A stretch of 64,000 nt of DNA from Cyanidiococcus yangmingshanensis (taxonomy: Eukaryota; Rhodophyta; Bangiophyceae; Cyanidiales; Cyanidiaceae), in assembly GCA_013995675.1 (NCBI GenBank), contig VWRR01000017.1, positions 248,001 through 312,000 of the forward strand, written 5' to 3'. The notes under the pieces are model-generated. The model saw nothing but the letters and a program-made list of their open reading frames with translations, was not told the DNA's origin and made no database searches. Shown piece after piece: positions 1 to 10,071 of this stretch (position 1 is its first letter; every line of letters begins with the position of its first letter). The position numbers and the translations under genes are program-made.

Positions 1-1844
1 TCAGGTTCCACCGAGCGCCGAGGAGGCGGCGCGACTCAGAGATCTGAGACGATGGGTGAGCGAGGTCCATGCGCAGAACAGTCCCCGGATCCCACCTCTG
101 AATTGCGAGACCCAGTCTTTGAACGCGGAGCAGCAAGCACTGAATGCGGCACCGTTTGCTTTGAAGATAAATGAAAGAGGACGAAACGCTTTTCAGGTAC
201 GGATATCGGCACTTGAGATCTATAACGATCAAATTTACGATCTGATTACAGCTCCCATTCTGCACACAATGCGCAGCTCTGATGGGAAGCCTGAACGTGA
301 TTCATCGAATCGGAACCAGCGGTTGCGACGTGAGCCGGTTCATCTCCGTGAAGACTCCAAGGGCAACATGGTGCTCGACCTTGAGCAAGTGCGCGTTACC
401 AGTATGGAGGACGTGGAGATGCTAATGACATTGGCTGCCAACAATCGAAGAACCGATTGCTCCGTTCGCAATCAGCATTCATCCCGTTCTCATAGCGCAT
501 TTATGGTTCATTTAACGAAACTCGCCGAAGATTCCACGGCATCCGCCGGCGTCTCGCCCGCAACTGAGTGGCAAAGCGTGCTCGCTTTTGTCGATCTTGC
601 CGGCGCAGAGCGTGCACCTCCCAATGCGTCTCCTCTTCAGGTTAGAGAAGCAGCTCAAATCAACACATCGCTGATGCATCTCAGAAGATGCCTCGAGATC
701 TTGCGACTGAACCGAACGCGAATGAAACGGCAGGCAGGAACGCGGCCGCAACTCGTTCCGTTCAGACATAGTCGCTTGACACGTTCATTTCAGCGGCTCA
801 TGGAAACCGGTTCAGTCACGATGATCGCGTGCATCTCGCCCTACCGTCCGGAAGCTAATGAAACGATTCATGCGCTACGTTGCGCGTCTTTTGCGAAATC
901 TCTGCAGCAAGAGCCCAAACGCCGACCTCTATGGGAGCTTCAGACGCCGAAAGACCCGCCAGCAGTCGGATTCTCTCGTATGCGATTGGCGTCGAAAGAA
1001 GGAACGCCACGAGGGCCCCGAATTCAGATTCGAGATAATCATCGTTCGCAGAAGAGTTTCCCGACCATCTCTCGGTATCAGCCGAAGACCGAATACGTGC
1101 ATCAGTCTTCAAAGAGAGACAACTCAGAAACCCGCGACTTGGTTGAAAACAAAATCCGGCAAGAATGCGCCGAAGAAATGGAGACGGCGATCGCGTCAAT
1201 TCGCGGAGACTACGAACGACGCATCGCCACACTCGAGGCTGAACTGCGGCAGCAATCGCAAGAGCAAGTGACGCTGGTAACGAGTACAGCAATGCGGGAA
1301 CGCGAACATTACCGCCACGCTCTTGCCGATGCACGAGCTGAAATCGAGCTGCTAGAGAAACAGTTGCGAGAAGCGCGTGAACGAGAGGAGCAGCTTGTGG
1401 CAACCCTACAATGCCTTCGCAAAGAGTCTACTTCGCTTCGAAGAATGTGCGGTAGATGCCATCGCAATAGCGATCCCAAACAGCCAGAAGTGTGTACTGC
1501 TAGTAGCTGGCGGGATGGTAGCACATCTAGCAGAGAAACAGAGACAGAAAATCACGCTCCGATTGCGGGTAGGTTACGTCGACGACGCAGCGCTCGTACA
1601 GATTCCGACAGAGCTACGTGAACGAGCTCTTCTTCACCATAGCATTGTTCGTACAAAGTGCCTCCACCAAGACATGATCGTTCTTTTGCAATTGGCACCA
1701 CAACAGTCGCCTTCATTATGGACGCTCCTCTATGAAAATGATCTGAGTACACATGCAAATTTCTCCGGAAATCCTCTTCGACTGCATTTTTGTGGCTTGC
1801 TTGGTGACACACCATCGTCTGAACTCGAACTTTTCGCTGAATAG
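1..1844 (+). CDS. kinesin motor protein, probably kinesin-6, 5' end outside window
   Basis: This is the C-terminal two thirds of a kinesin, a microtubule-based ATPase. The frame is open to the left edge, so the start codon and P-loop lie upstream. Visible motor motifs in order are EIYNDQIYDL (about 210-240), switch I NQHSSRSHSAF (about 467-500), switch II DLAGAER (about 592-612) and LVPFRHSRLTR (about 754-780). The SRLTRSFQ variant and the large spacing between blocks resemble kinesin-6 (MKLP/KIF20), a cytokinesis class, but the subclass is inference. A charged coiled coil follows (about 1150-1440). The main frame stops at 1621, but the frame one base over stays open to 1844 and reads as a sensible continuation if one base of the CCC at 1475-1477 is surplus. 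The 1621 stop may equally be the true end. Confidence 0.85.
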
Positions 1845-2956
1845 GATCGATTGTGAGCCCGTAGATGAATTACGAGGGGATTCGCTTTGTGTCTGGACCG
1901 AAACCGCAACCTAGATAACTTTTCCTTGATTCAGTATTCTAAATGTCGAGGCATAGGCTGCGCTGGAGCAGGTGACGACAACATAAGCCGTTATTTCCAG
2001 GTTGCAGGCCTCCCCCGACAGTCTGGACTCTCCATTGAAGGCACAAGTTGGGCGCTCATTCCAACGAGCAGAAAGGATTTTCCGGGGCTTGTGTTGTATA
2101 CGCGCGAGCTGCTGATACCTTTTGGCTCGAGCGGGCGAGCTCCTTCGCAACAAGCGTTGGACAAGTACCTGGAATCAAGATTTTAAATTTGAGTCTCTTA
2201 TAAATGATTTGGACGGGGCAGTGAAGCAAATGTTTGTAAGAGACCTTTCCTCCCGGGAAATAAAAGAATAGAAGCTTTCTCACAGCCGCAAGAGAGATTC
2301 TGGTTTTGAATTTTGCTATCCCCTAACTGGATAGATTCTGTCTTCTCTCCCCCCGTTTCTCCGAAATCATTCTCATAAGATGATCTGTCAGTCAATGCGG
2401 CGAGCTCTTGCGCATGCTGGTATTCAGGACAAAAGGAGAGCCTGAGGGCCGTGCGAATCTCGAGACGCTGCGATCATTGCAAATTCGAGGCGATCACCTT
2501 GATGCTCGAGCGAGTCGGTATCGGACGTCGAGCGTCGCAGCCAGCCCTGGGGTGGGGTGACAGCTCGCCCGTTGAATCATCGAGGTCACCGGCCGCTCGC
2601 TGAGTCAGCATGGTCACAGATCATGCGTTGACTCATCGTCGACTTTGCCGAGCGTTTCTATCGATCGCTTGGAGGTCACGTATGATTGCTAGCCTCTTGA
2701 TTTCGATTGTTTGAGCGGTTATTCGAGGTCGCTGTTTGATCAGCACAGTGTGTTTTCCGCGACTTTTTGTTTGTATACTCTATCAGTCCGTAGGTCATCG
2801 AATACCTTCAAACTCGTTCGAGCCTTCCTCGGCCTCTATTACGTGAAAACCTACGCTATCTACTTGAAGGTAAAACTCAGCGATCAGTAGGATTTCGGTA
2901 AGGGATCGGCCGACGAGTCACTCCGGGATACTGGATTGCCTTCAAGATCCTGTAAT
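1845..2956. other. intergenic region between kinesin and oxidoreductase genes
   Basis: No confident gene is seen. A 99-codon plus-strand frame at 1887-2186 begins at a non-ATG codon and has no recognisable motif. The stretch 2400-2700 is richer in G+C than its flanks and holds the repeated octamers and TGASTCA sites listed separately; it is the likely promoter region of the next gene. Confidence 0.5.
2582..2732. promoter_or_regulatory. candidate bZIP-site cluster upstream of the NOX/FRE gene
   Basis: Two TGASTCA heptamers, TGAGTCA at 2601-2607 and TGACTCA at 2629-2635, lie 28 bases apart about 330 bases before the ATG at 2957. The octamer GAGGTCAC occurs at 2582-2589 and 2672-2679, with a near copy GAGGTCGC at 2725-2732. 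TGASTCA is the known AP-1/GCN4 bZIP core. That these sites control the downstream gene is inference from position only. Confidence 0.3.
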
Positions 2957-5404
2957 ATGATGAAAGACGTCAAGAGCTATAGAAGCGACGTGTGGCGCCA
3001 CTTGCAGCTCTGGAACCTTCTGTTGGCTGAAAATGGCCTCTGGTACTCTTTGGTGTATCTTTTCATGTGTGCGATGTCGTGGTTCTTGGCGTATGGAGTG
3101 CGCTTCGTCATCGTCAATCTGCATGCTCAGGGAACTCTGCGGTATGCTGGGTCAGTGGCACGTGGAATGGGTTTCGCTTGTACTTTTTGCTCGCTCGTGC
3201 TGCCATTGACAATCAACAGGACGCTGGCGACGATTCTCTATCGCACACCTCTATACGATGTCCTCTGCACGGACCGTTGGATCCCAGATTTCCATGAAAT
3301 TGTCGCTGTTTCGCTTGCTGCCACTGGCTGGATACATGGGATTGCTCAGATCGTAGATTACTCGACCAGAACTTTCAAGTTCGAGGGCGGCCTCTTCACG
3401 AACGGATTGCAGCCGCCAACCACCATGCTTTTCGTTACCGGCATCGTGCTGACGGTGCTTCTCATTCTGATCACGCTCCTTGCTTTCGAGAAAGTTCGCC
3501 GACGATGTTTTTTGCTGTTCTGGTGGACTCACCGACCGCTCGCTGTTTTTATCTACGTGTGTTTGATTTTCCATGGATTACGGCTTGGACGCCCGTGGAC
3601 TGTCTATTTCTTTGCAGGACCAGTCGCTTTATATATTCTTGACAGGGTGTATCACCTATCGAGAGCCAACTTGACCCCACGACGCATTCTGGCGCTGCAG
3701 CTCACTCGAGAAAACTCTAATATTGTGCAACTTTCCGTTGAACGTCTTAATGCCTCGTATGTGCCGGGCCAGTACTTCAAGATCAATATCGTTTCAGCGG
3801 GCACAAAATGCGTAGCGCCGGTCCACCCCTGGCATCCTTTCACTGCTGCGAGCTCGCCATCCTGCGATCTCGATCGGATTACGTTCTACATTGCGGCTGT
3901 GGGTCACTGGACCAAGTGGCTCCACAGTGTGGCTGCAAGCAATGGAGATGGCTCGCTGCTCGGGGCCAACGGCGGCCATCGAGACGCGATGGATAGCTTG
4001 CGTGTACTTCTTGCTGGCCCGTACGGAGCGCCGGCGCAATCTCATCGTCATTTCCCCCATCAGCTTCTGATAGGTTGCGGTGTCGGTGCGACCCCCATGG
4101 TTTCGATCCTCAGGGAAATCTGTTGTTGTCGATCCAAATTAAGTTTGAGTGAATCTTCAGAAGCCCAGCATGGAGAGCCTGTCATCGCCCCAACTGATCA
4201 GCGCAGTCGTGAAGATGATTTGAGCACCCAGAGATCCTTAGCTTTGCTCAGAGATCAGCTGAAACAATCTGGCTCGTTGACATCAAGCAAGTCCCAACGA
4301 ATTGGGATACTTCAGCAGCAAAGTCTCGCAGACCGTATGGGCGCTTTGGTACTGAGTAATTTGTGGCTATTCGGATTGCTCTGGTTCTTTTATTCCGCCC
4401 TGACAGTGTTTCTTATAGCGAATGCATTTGATGCGAACGTGGCTCTCATATGCGACATGGTAAGCTCTTTTGTGCTTCTTTTTCTGTTTTCTCTAACGAT
4501 CGTATCGGATGTAATGGTCACTCTGAACCCACCCCGATGGCGCTACATCTTAACAGCACGTGGTTGCGCATCGATGCTTGTCTGCGGGCTTTTGATCGTG
4601 GACCTCGTGATTGGCGCAGCTCTCTTCGGACTTGAATCTGGATCACAGAATTACGTGGACGGATCTCGCAATGCATTACGAGTTATTGCGCTCGTCATCT
4701 TCATTCTCAAAACTATTGTGTTCGCTTCAGTGATGAGAGTGTACTTTCTCCCACGTTCATGGAGGATGCAGATCATGAAAGTGGTCCGTCAAGCATCGAA
4801 GCGTGGCTTTGCCCTGCCAAAACAGGTCATATCGAAGCTGAATCGTAAGCGTTTCTGGAGCGCTTTAGACTTTGGAGAAAACGAGCACGAATCTGACTTT
4901 GCTGAGAATATGTACGGCGATGTTTACAGCCTGACTTTTGTTTGGGTGGTGAAGAGCTATTCTGATCTCTGGGGGATTGAGGCGATTCATGACTTGGCAC
5001 GAAACTGGACTCGCGATAGGATTCCACGCCTGCGCATCCATATCTTCATCACTCGGGGGGAAATCCCAGAGTTTGCGTTAGAAGAAGGAAATTCGGCCTC
5101 ACTCTTTGACCCGAGCAAATCAGTTGTCACGTATCACAAAGAAAGGCCTGATTTTGAACGCTTTATTGAGGATTTGATAGATTTGAAAGATCCGAACGAA
5201 TTCGAGAGACTTTTTCGAAGCGTGGCCAGTGCCGCTGAATTCAATCGGTCCCGAGGCTTCTCAAATGACGTGCAGAGGGGTATATTTTTCTGTGGAAACC
5301 CCACCGTCGGTACGAGCATCCAGTATGCGCTGCGCGCAGTACAGAAAAGGCGGCAACGTAGTTCAGCGAGCAAACTAGTCTTCTTCATCAAAGAGAATTT
5401 CTAG
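2957..5404 (+). CDS. NADPH oxidase / ferric reductase family protein with extra membrane module
   Basis: This 815-residue membrane flavocytochrome should move electrons from NADPH through FAD and two haems across a membrane to oxygen or ferric iron. The first ATG of the frame is at 2957. The N-terminal half has about six membrane helices with haem ligands H113/H127 (motif HEIVAV...WIHG) and H192/H206 (THRPLAV...FHG). The second pair is separated by 13 residues; ferric reductases are generally described with 13 and NOX enzymes with 12, so the protein looks FRE-like there. PGQYFKI and HPWHPFTAAS mark the FAD site, GCGVGATPM and FFCGNPTVG the NADPH site. Between these last two, at about residues 465-605, there are about four additional hydrophobic segments. 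Such an insertion is known for red algal respiratory-burst-oxidase homologues. No EF-hand is seen. Substrate is undecided. Confidence 0.88.
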   Translation: MMKDVKSYRSDVWRHLQLWNLLLAENGLWYSLVYLFMCAMSWFLAYGVRFVIVNLHAQGTLRYAGSVARGMGFACTFCSLVLPLTINRTLATILYRTPLYDVLCTDRWIPDFHEIVAVSLAATGWIHGIAQIVDYSTRTFKFEGGLFTNGLQPPTTMLFVTGIVLTVLLILITLLAFEKVRRRCFLLFWWTHRPLAVFIYVCLIFHGLRLGRPWTVYFFAGPVALYILDRVYHLSRANLTPRRILALQLTRENSNIVQLSVERLNASYVPGQYFKINIVSAGTKCVAPVHPWHPFTAASSPSCDLDRITFYIAAVGHWTKWLHSVAASNGDGSLLGANGGHRDAMDSLRVLLAGPYGAPAQSHRHFPHQLLIGCGVGATPMVSILREICCCRSKLSLSESSEAQHGEPVIAPTDQRSREDDLSTQRSLALLRDQLKQSGSLTSSKSQRIGILQQQSLADRMGALVLSNLWLFGLLWFFYSALTVFLIANAFDANVALICDMVSSFVLLFLFSLTIVSDVMVTLNPPRWRYILTARGCASMLVCGLLIVDLVIGAALFGLESGSQNYVDGSRNALRVIALVIFILKTIVFASVMRVYFLPRSWRMQIMKVVRQASKRGFALPKQVISKLNRKRFWSALDFGENEHESDFAENMYGDVYSLTFVWVVKSYSDLWGIEAIHDLARNWTRDRIPRLRIHIFITRGEIPEFALEEGNSASLFDPSKSVVTYHKERPDFERFIEDLIDLKDPNEFERLFRSVASAAEFNRSRGFSNDVQRGIFFCGNPTVGTSIQYALRAVQKRRQRSSASKLVFFIKENF

Positions 5405-5731
5405 ACCGGAGCTGGTTACCTTGCTTGCATTTGCCTCCACCGCCTGGCAGAGACCTATAGAATTCTTGGAATCGTCTTAAAGCTGTAGCAAGTGCCTGTT
5501 TCGACATGGTAAGGAATCTGTTGACAGAGAACTTCAGGGAAAGCTTGACGCATAGATGTTACACGGGACGAACTGCCTTCACGGATCGGATCTCTTGCAG
5601 CAAACTACGCTCGAGACAAGATTCTATTCATTCGAACTCATGCGACCATGATTCAGTTTTCCCATATTTGATTAGTATCCTGCCTCGGGACAACATTCTA
5701 CGGAAGTGGAACATAGTCACCCCTGGTTGTT
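5405..5731. other. short intergenic region
   Basis: Convergent 3' ends of the oxidoreductase and the next minus-strand gene. A plus frame at 5506-5799 has no recognisable features and runs into the neighbouring gene; nothing else is seen. Confidence 0.4.
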
Positions 5732-6616
5732 TCACGAGGAGCGACACTGCTCCGCGAGGCGAGCTCGATAGCGCGCGTCATATTGCAAAGCTTCGGTGAG
5801 TGCTAAGAGCGGAAACGCAATGAACGGCACAAGAACCAGCCCTACCGTGAGCCAGAAGGCCTTCCAGGTAAAGTCATCCCATATGGATGTCGGGGACGGC
5901 CCTGCGCCAAGACCACGGGATTCATCGTGCGCACGCTTGCCCAGAAATGCAACCGCGACACCGTAACATAAAATCGCGTTTGCGGTCGTGGAAAATGGCG
6001 GATTTGTGAACAGTCGGGGCAGCACCCACAACCAAACATTACCACCTGCCTCGCAAAGTGCAAGCGGGCCAGTGAACGGCATTAGGCCGAACCATGCAGG
6101 ATATCCACACTTTCTCAGGGTTCCGCACAGGCCGATGACGTAAAGGGAGAGCAAAATACACACAAAAAAGAGCGTAAACGTCATGAACAAACGCTCGTCT
6201 CCGGCCCTACTCGGTGCTTCGTTCGTGCGGGACCAACCAGGCCTTGTCGCATTCCCAGTCTTTGCCATTCGTAGCCCTGAGAGCCATGGTGCAATCAAAA
6301 CATTCCGTTGAAGAATCGGAAGTTTCGTAAACGTCGCAATCTGCGCCAATTGCAGAGTCTCTCTCATGTTTTCCGGCGAAAACCGGCCTTGCGCGTCCCG
6401 CGAGGACTCGGCTCCGCTTCGACTCGGTATGTTCCACCGAGCGCCCAACAGAGAAACCGAGACTCTTGGGGCCCCCAGATCAAGTGTATACTTCCCCGTG
6501 GGTGGAGCAAGGTTACTCAATTGATCGAACCTAGAAACAACCACAGAGTTCGATCGCATGATTTCTGTTAGGCTCAGAAGAACAGCGAAAAACACAACAG
6601 CAATGAGAAACTGCAT
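5732..6616 (-). CDS. polytopic membrane protein, DUF5684-like
   Basis: A 294-residue protein starting at an ATG (6616). Residues 1-20 form a hydrophobic signal or anchor, residues 20-135 are soluble, then come about four membrane segments. The segment RKCGYPAWFGLMPFTGP followed by CEAGGNVWLW resembles the K-x-G-x-P-x-W...P...AGxxxW pattern of the DUF5684 family of bacterial and eukaryotic membrane proteins, whose function is unknown. A hydrophilic loop with KRAHDESRG precedes the last hydrophobic stretch. I assign no reaction. The frame is intact and the gene is convergent with the oxidoreductase gene. Confidence 0.6.
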   Translation of the reverse strand: MQFLIAVVFFAVLLSLTEIMRSNSVVVSRFDQLSNLAPPTGKYTLDLGAPRVSVSLLGARWNIPSRSGAESSRDAQGRFSPENMRETLQLAQIATFTKLPILQRNVLIAPWLSGLRMAKTGNATRPGWSRTNEAPSRAGDERLFMTFTLFFVCILLSLYVIGLCGTLRKCGYPAWFGLMPFTGPLALCEAGGNVWLWVLPRLFTNPPFSTTANAILCYGVAVAFLGKRAHDESRGLGAGPSPTSIWDDFTWKAFWLTVGLVLVPFIAFPLLALTEALQYDARYRARLAEQCRSS

Positions 6617-7551
6617 CGATACTATGCGCTAGCCACCGGGGTATTGGTGCTGTTCTACAAACGCGCTCCCTCCAGTAAGACATGTCCAATGCTAAGCCCG
6701 TGCCTCAGACTCTGTTCAGGGAAGCGAAACAGCGACAACTATTTACGGATGTCAGCTGCGCAACGCATAGCGTACAAGCAACGTGACGAATGCCGTTGAG
6801 ATCCGACGATGAATCTGGCCATCGATTTGGCGTCCTGTGCATATTGTTGAGCGTATCCTCCGTGTCCTGCCAAAAAAGCTTCCAGTGTCCGGCTCCGGTC
6901 GTCAATTTGTCGGTAGATGTTCCATGCATTTCGCTTTGTTGCTGCTTTTCGGAACGAATGAAAAAGGTATCTAACGACCAGAGCGGCATCCGCTTTAGAA
7001 ATTAGTTTTCCCAACTATATACGACTGACAAGTTGCTGATGGCGTTTTGTCTCGAAGCATATGAATCACTCGCGACGATTGCGCAGGGCGTTTGTGCTTT
7101 CTGAAGAGCTCGGTTCGAGGTAGATGGCATAGCTGCTGCGTACCGCATGCGAACGGGAACGAACTAAGCTCATTGCGGAGCGTGCTGTGAATGATCCTGG
7201 AAATATGGCGTTCAGTATGTCACGGCTGTCACTGCACAGTGGGCACTACGATCGCTGGAAAATTCACTCAGCACGAGCGCGTTCGAGAATGCAGCTCCAC
7301 AGCCAAGGGCTCCTTTTTGTTTAGGTTTCATATTGCTTACAATGAAAAGTCTCTTCGGCTGTTTCCGGAGGCAGCGTGCACCAATTCAGTCCTCCTATTC
7401 GCTGTGACCTGATCATATACCCGTTGATTCAAATAGACGTGCACCATCGCTCTTGTATGGAGCAGCATAAATAGGTGAGTTGTCCATATAAAAAATTTAC
7501 AAAGGAGGCATCATTGATATTCAAATGAGATTTCCGGCTGCGCTCGAAACC
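6617..7551. other. intergenic region, one weak minus-strand reading frame
   Basis: About 0.9 kb without a gene I can support. A minus-strand frame at 6739-7014 (91 codons, basic, containing RYLFHSFRKAATKRN) has no ATG at its head; it is preceded by CTAAT and an AG that could be a splice acceptor, but no matching first exon is evident. An A/T-rich track lies at 7480-7520, near the end of the following minus-strand gene. Confidence 0.35.
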
Positions 7552-9595
7552 TTAGGGGGAAAAGCGGAGCACTTGAAGCGCGCGGTCAACGTCAATATCG
7601 CTTTCGAAGCCATCGTTCATGCGGATCATATAGGCTTGCATGAGATCCGGGTCTGCTTCTATTCGCCTCACAAGTCTATTCATGTTTGAAGTGGACATGT
7701 TCTCAACACAGTACTGCTCCCGAAAACTGTAGCGCCATCTCCACTCAGGTGCGGGCGCCCTCGCACCAAAGAAAAGTCGCTCAGCAGCGGTATTTTGGAG
7801 CGGGAATGAATACGCATGAAAATCTAAAAGAATTACAGATTCGTTTTGGAGAGCAGCCTTGAGCTGCAGATTTGCGGAGCTGGTTGCACGGGCTCTGCGA
7901 AGCATAAACCCATGTCGAAATGTGGGTGAGCCACCCGGCAGGCGCCTAGGCGTGAGCCCGGGATTCATCAGTATCGGCAGACCGACCAGGTCCGCCTGAT
8001 TATCGCTAGAACCACCAATATCAATAATGCGCATTTCTTCTCTCGGTAAATCCCCGTAAAACTGCATGGATATCGTCTTATTATACTTTCTAAGTAGGTT
8101 CGCAAAAGACTTTGCGTACCGTTCGCACCAAGAGCGCATGCCCAGTTTGCTGCCGGGGCCGATATGTGAAACAAGAAAAACCGATTGGCCGCTTCGCTCT
8201 GAACCCGCGAGCTCACGGTCGAGCCATGCGAGCTGGCCGGCTGGATCGCTTGTCTTTGCCAGAATTTTTCCCCATTCACTACATGGAACCACACTATACT
8301 TTTTGGCTTGCGATTGGAAGCTGCCCTCCGCTGGGAGATCAACCCTGAATAGCCGATTGGATACATAGTGGAGTGAGTTATAAACCAGAATTCGTAGCTC
8401 AGGATCATCATACGCTCTGTAGTAACCCCCGGTTATGAAAGACTTTCGCAAGTCATCGTCCATGGAATCTATTAAGCCTGCCTTTGCATATATGTTGTAA
8501 AGGTCGCTGAATCGTACCGGATCTGAATCATCTGTTGTATTCGTGTCGATAGCATCTGGAGTGTCCGACTCTTCCGGTATATACAGCGTAGGAAAAAGAT
8601 CCACGTTTCCAATGGCGATCACACATTTTGGACGTCTTTGGCTACGTTCTTCTCGCCTGCTACGATTCCCACAGATTGTGACGGCCAAGTGCTGAGCTAC
8701 TGTGTTCAAACTTTCTAGCACAAGTCTCCGAGAGGGCAGGTAATGCGGAGCGATATCCCCTGTTACAAGAACAAATTCAGGTTCTGAATCGACTTTTTGC
8801 ATAGTTTTTGTCAATGACTCTAGGAGCTGGAATGGCGGGTCACAGCCAGCCCGTCCGTAAGCAAAAGCAGAGGCGGTAGATCGCCCTTCTCCCATCATTC
8901 GCCTTCCCAAAGTCAATGATTCTCGCAGTGATTCGTTGAATAATAATGCAGCATCGCGGCATACTTTGAGCTCCCCATACGAGTTCGACGCAACATTGGG
9001 ATCAAACCAAAGGTCGACGTGCAGATCGCTTATCCACAGAAATGTGCTGCATCGAGAAGAAGCATATTCGCGGCCACGACACGCATCCGGATATAAAAAG
9101 GAGCTTTTCCATTTAGGACACAGGCGCTTCGCTTTCTCCAATGTTGATACAGGTACCGATTCTCTTACGTCGCGTCCGAGCGTCGTGTGTGAGCTCAATT
9201 TCAGTGAGCATAGCCAGCTGTTCGCATCAGCCGAATTACGCCAGCTAAGCACACAAGATTGGCAGTTCGATGGTAACACTTTTCCACTATTTTGGGCGTA
9301 CGAGTCCCGTTCTGCTGGCAAATGGTGGCGAGATCCTCTAAAGCTGTTCGAGAGAGCCCACACTACAGAGGATACGAGGAGCGCTGCGTAAACTAGCCAA
9401 AAAAAGAGATTCTCGACCGTCTGAGGATCTCGGCGCCGGCGTCGCAGTAAACCTGACTTGCCTCGGCCTCGTTCCTCGACCGACAGCGAGCGGTTTACTT
9501 CTTTCAGGGGAAGACGAACCCGCCGCAAAGTCCGTTAGCTCAGTGCCGCCCCGTAGTAGCGGTTCCGACTCGTCTCTCTGGAGAGCTTCCTCCAT
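7552..9595 (-). CDS. acid sphingomyelinase / endopolyphosphatase-like metallophosphoesterase
   Basis: A calcineurin-fold phosphoesterase with one membrane anchor, like vacuolar endopolyphosphatase PPN1 and SMPDL3 proteins. A cytosolic tail from ATG 9595 carries an acidic dileucine signal (ESEPLLRG), known for vacuole/lysosome sorting; a membrane helix follows (about 9330-9410), then a lumenal domain. Metal motifs are SDLHVDLWFD, VTGDIAPH, IGNVDLFP and LVSHIGPGS. The usual GNH is GNV, and the final GHxH is replaced by FYGDLPREE, so the second metal site is incomplete. The main frame begins at 9528 without an ATG. It joins the ATG frame if one base of the run at 9507-9510 is surplus, or by removing a 46-base GT...AG stretch inside 9460-9510. 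Substrate is not known. Confidence 0.75.
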
Positions 9596-10071
9596 TACAG
9601 AAAGTCACATACTTGTACTCCTGTCTCGCCCCAGGCAAACCTCTTTCGCTGACTGAAACTGAAGAAAAACTGGTCTGTGAGCCAACAGCGTCAGCCTTGG
9701 TGCTCTTCAATTACAAGTACGGTCACTGAACCCCCCACAACGCCAGTGCGCTGCAGCGGGGATCTTTACACACGCTTTGGTTTTCAGTTGAAACCAAAGA
9801 AGTAACCCTGTTTCGGCAGGCTGAGGTTGGGAGTGAGCCACGCGCTGCAAGACTAGAGCATCACAGGAATGGACGCATGAGCGCTCAAATCGCGGGCAAT
9901 CCGGCGATCTCGGGAGAGCTGCTCGAAAGAGCCTGTGCAATGCGTTCTTCAAGGTTAAATAAATAGATCTCCAGGTACAGACGTAGGACGTCGCTTGCTA
10001 GGGTCGCTAAAAAAGGTATTGCGACGCACACATTACGTTATTGAAGACAAAGATACTCTTCCGGGAACCTC
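9596..10071. other. divergent intergenic region
   Basis: Shared upstream region of the minus-strand phosphoesterase and the plus-strand glycine-cleavage gene. No coding potential or clear motif beyond this was seen. Confidence 0.4.

Noticed and set aside
855-1403. 182-codon minus frame within the kinesin gene
   Set aside because: It is antisense to a confident coding region and its composition reflects the other strand.
6705-7014. Minus-strand frames as a two-exon gene with start near 7172
   Set aside because: The possible donor and acceptor do not keep the better of the two downstream frames open, and no family is recognised.
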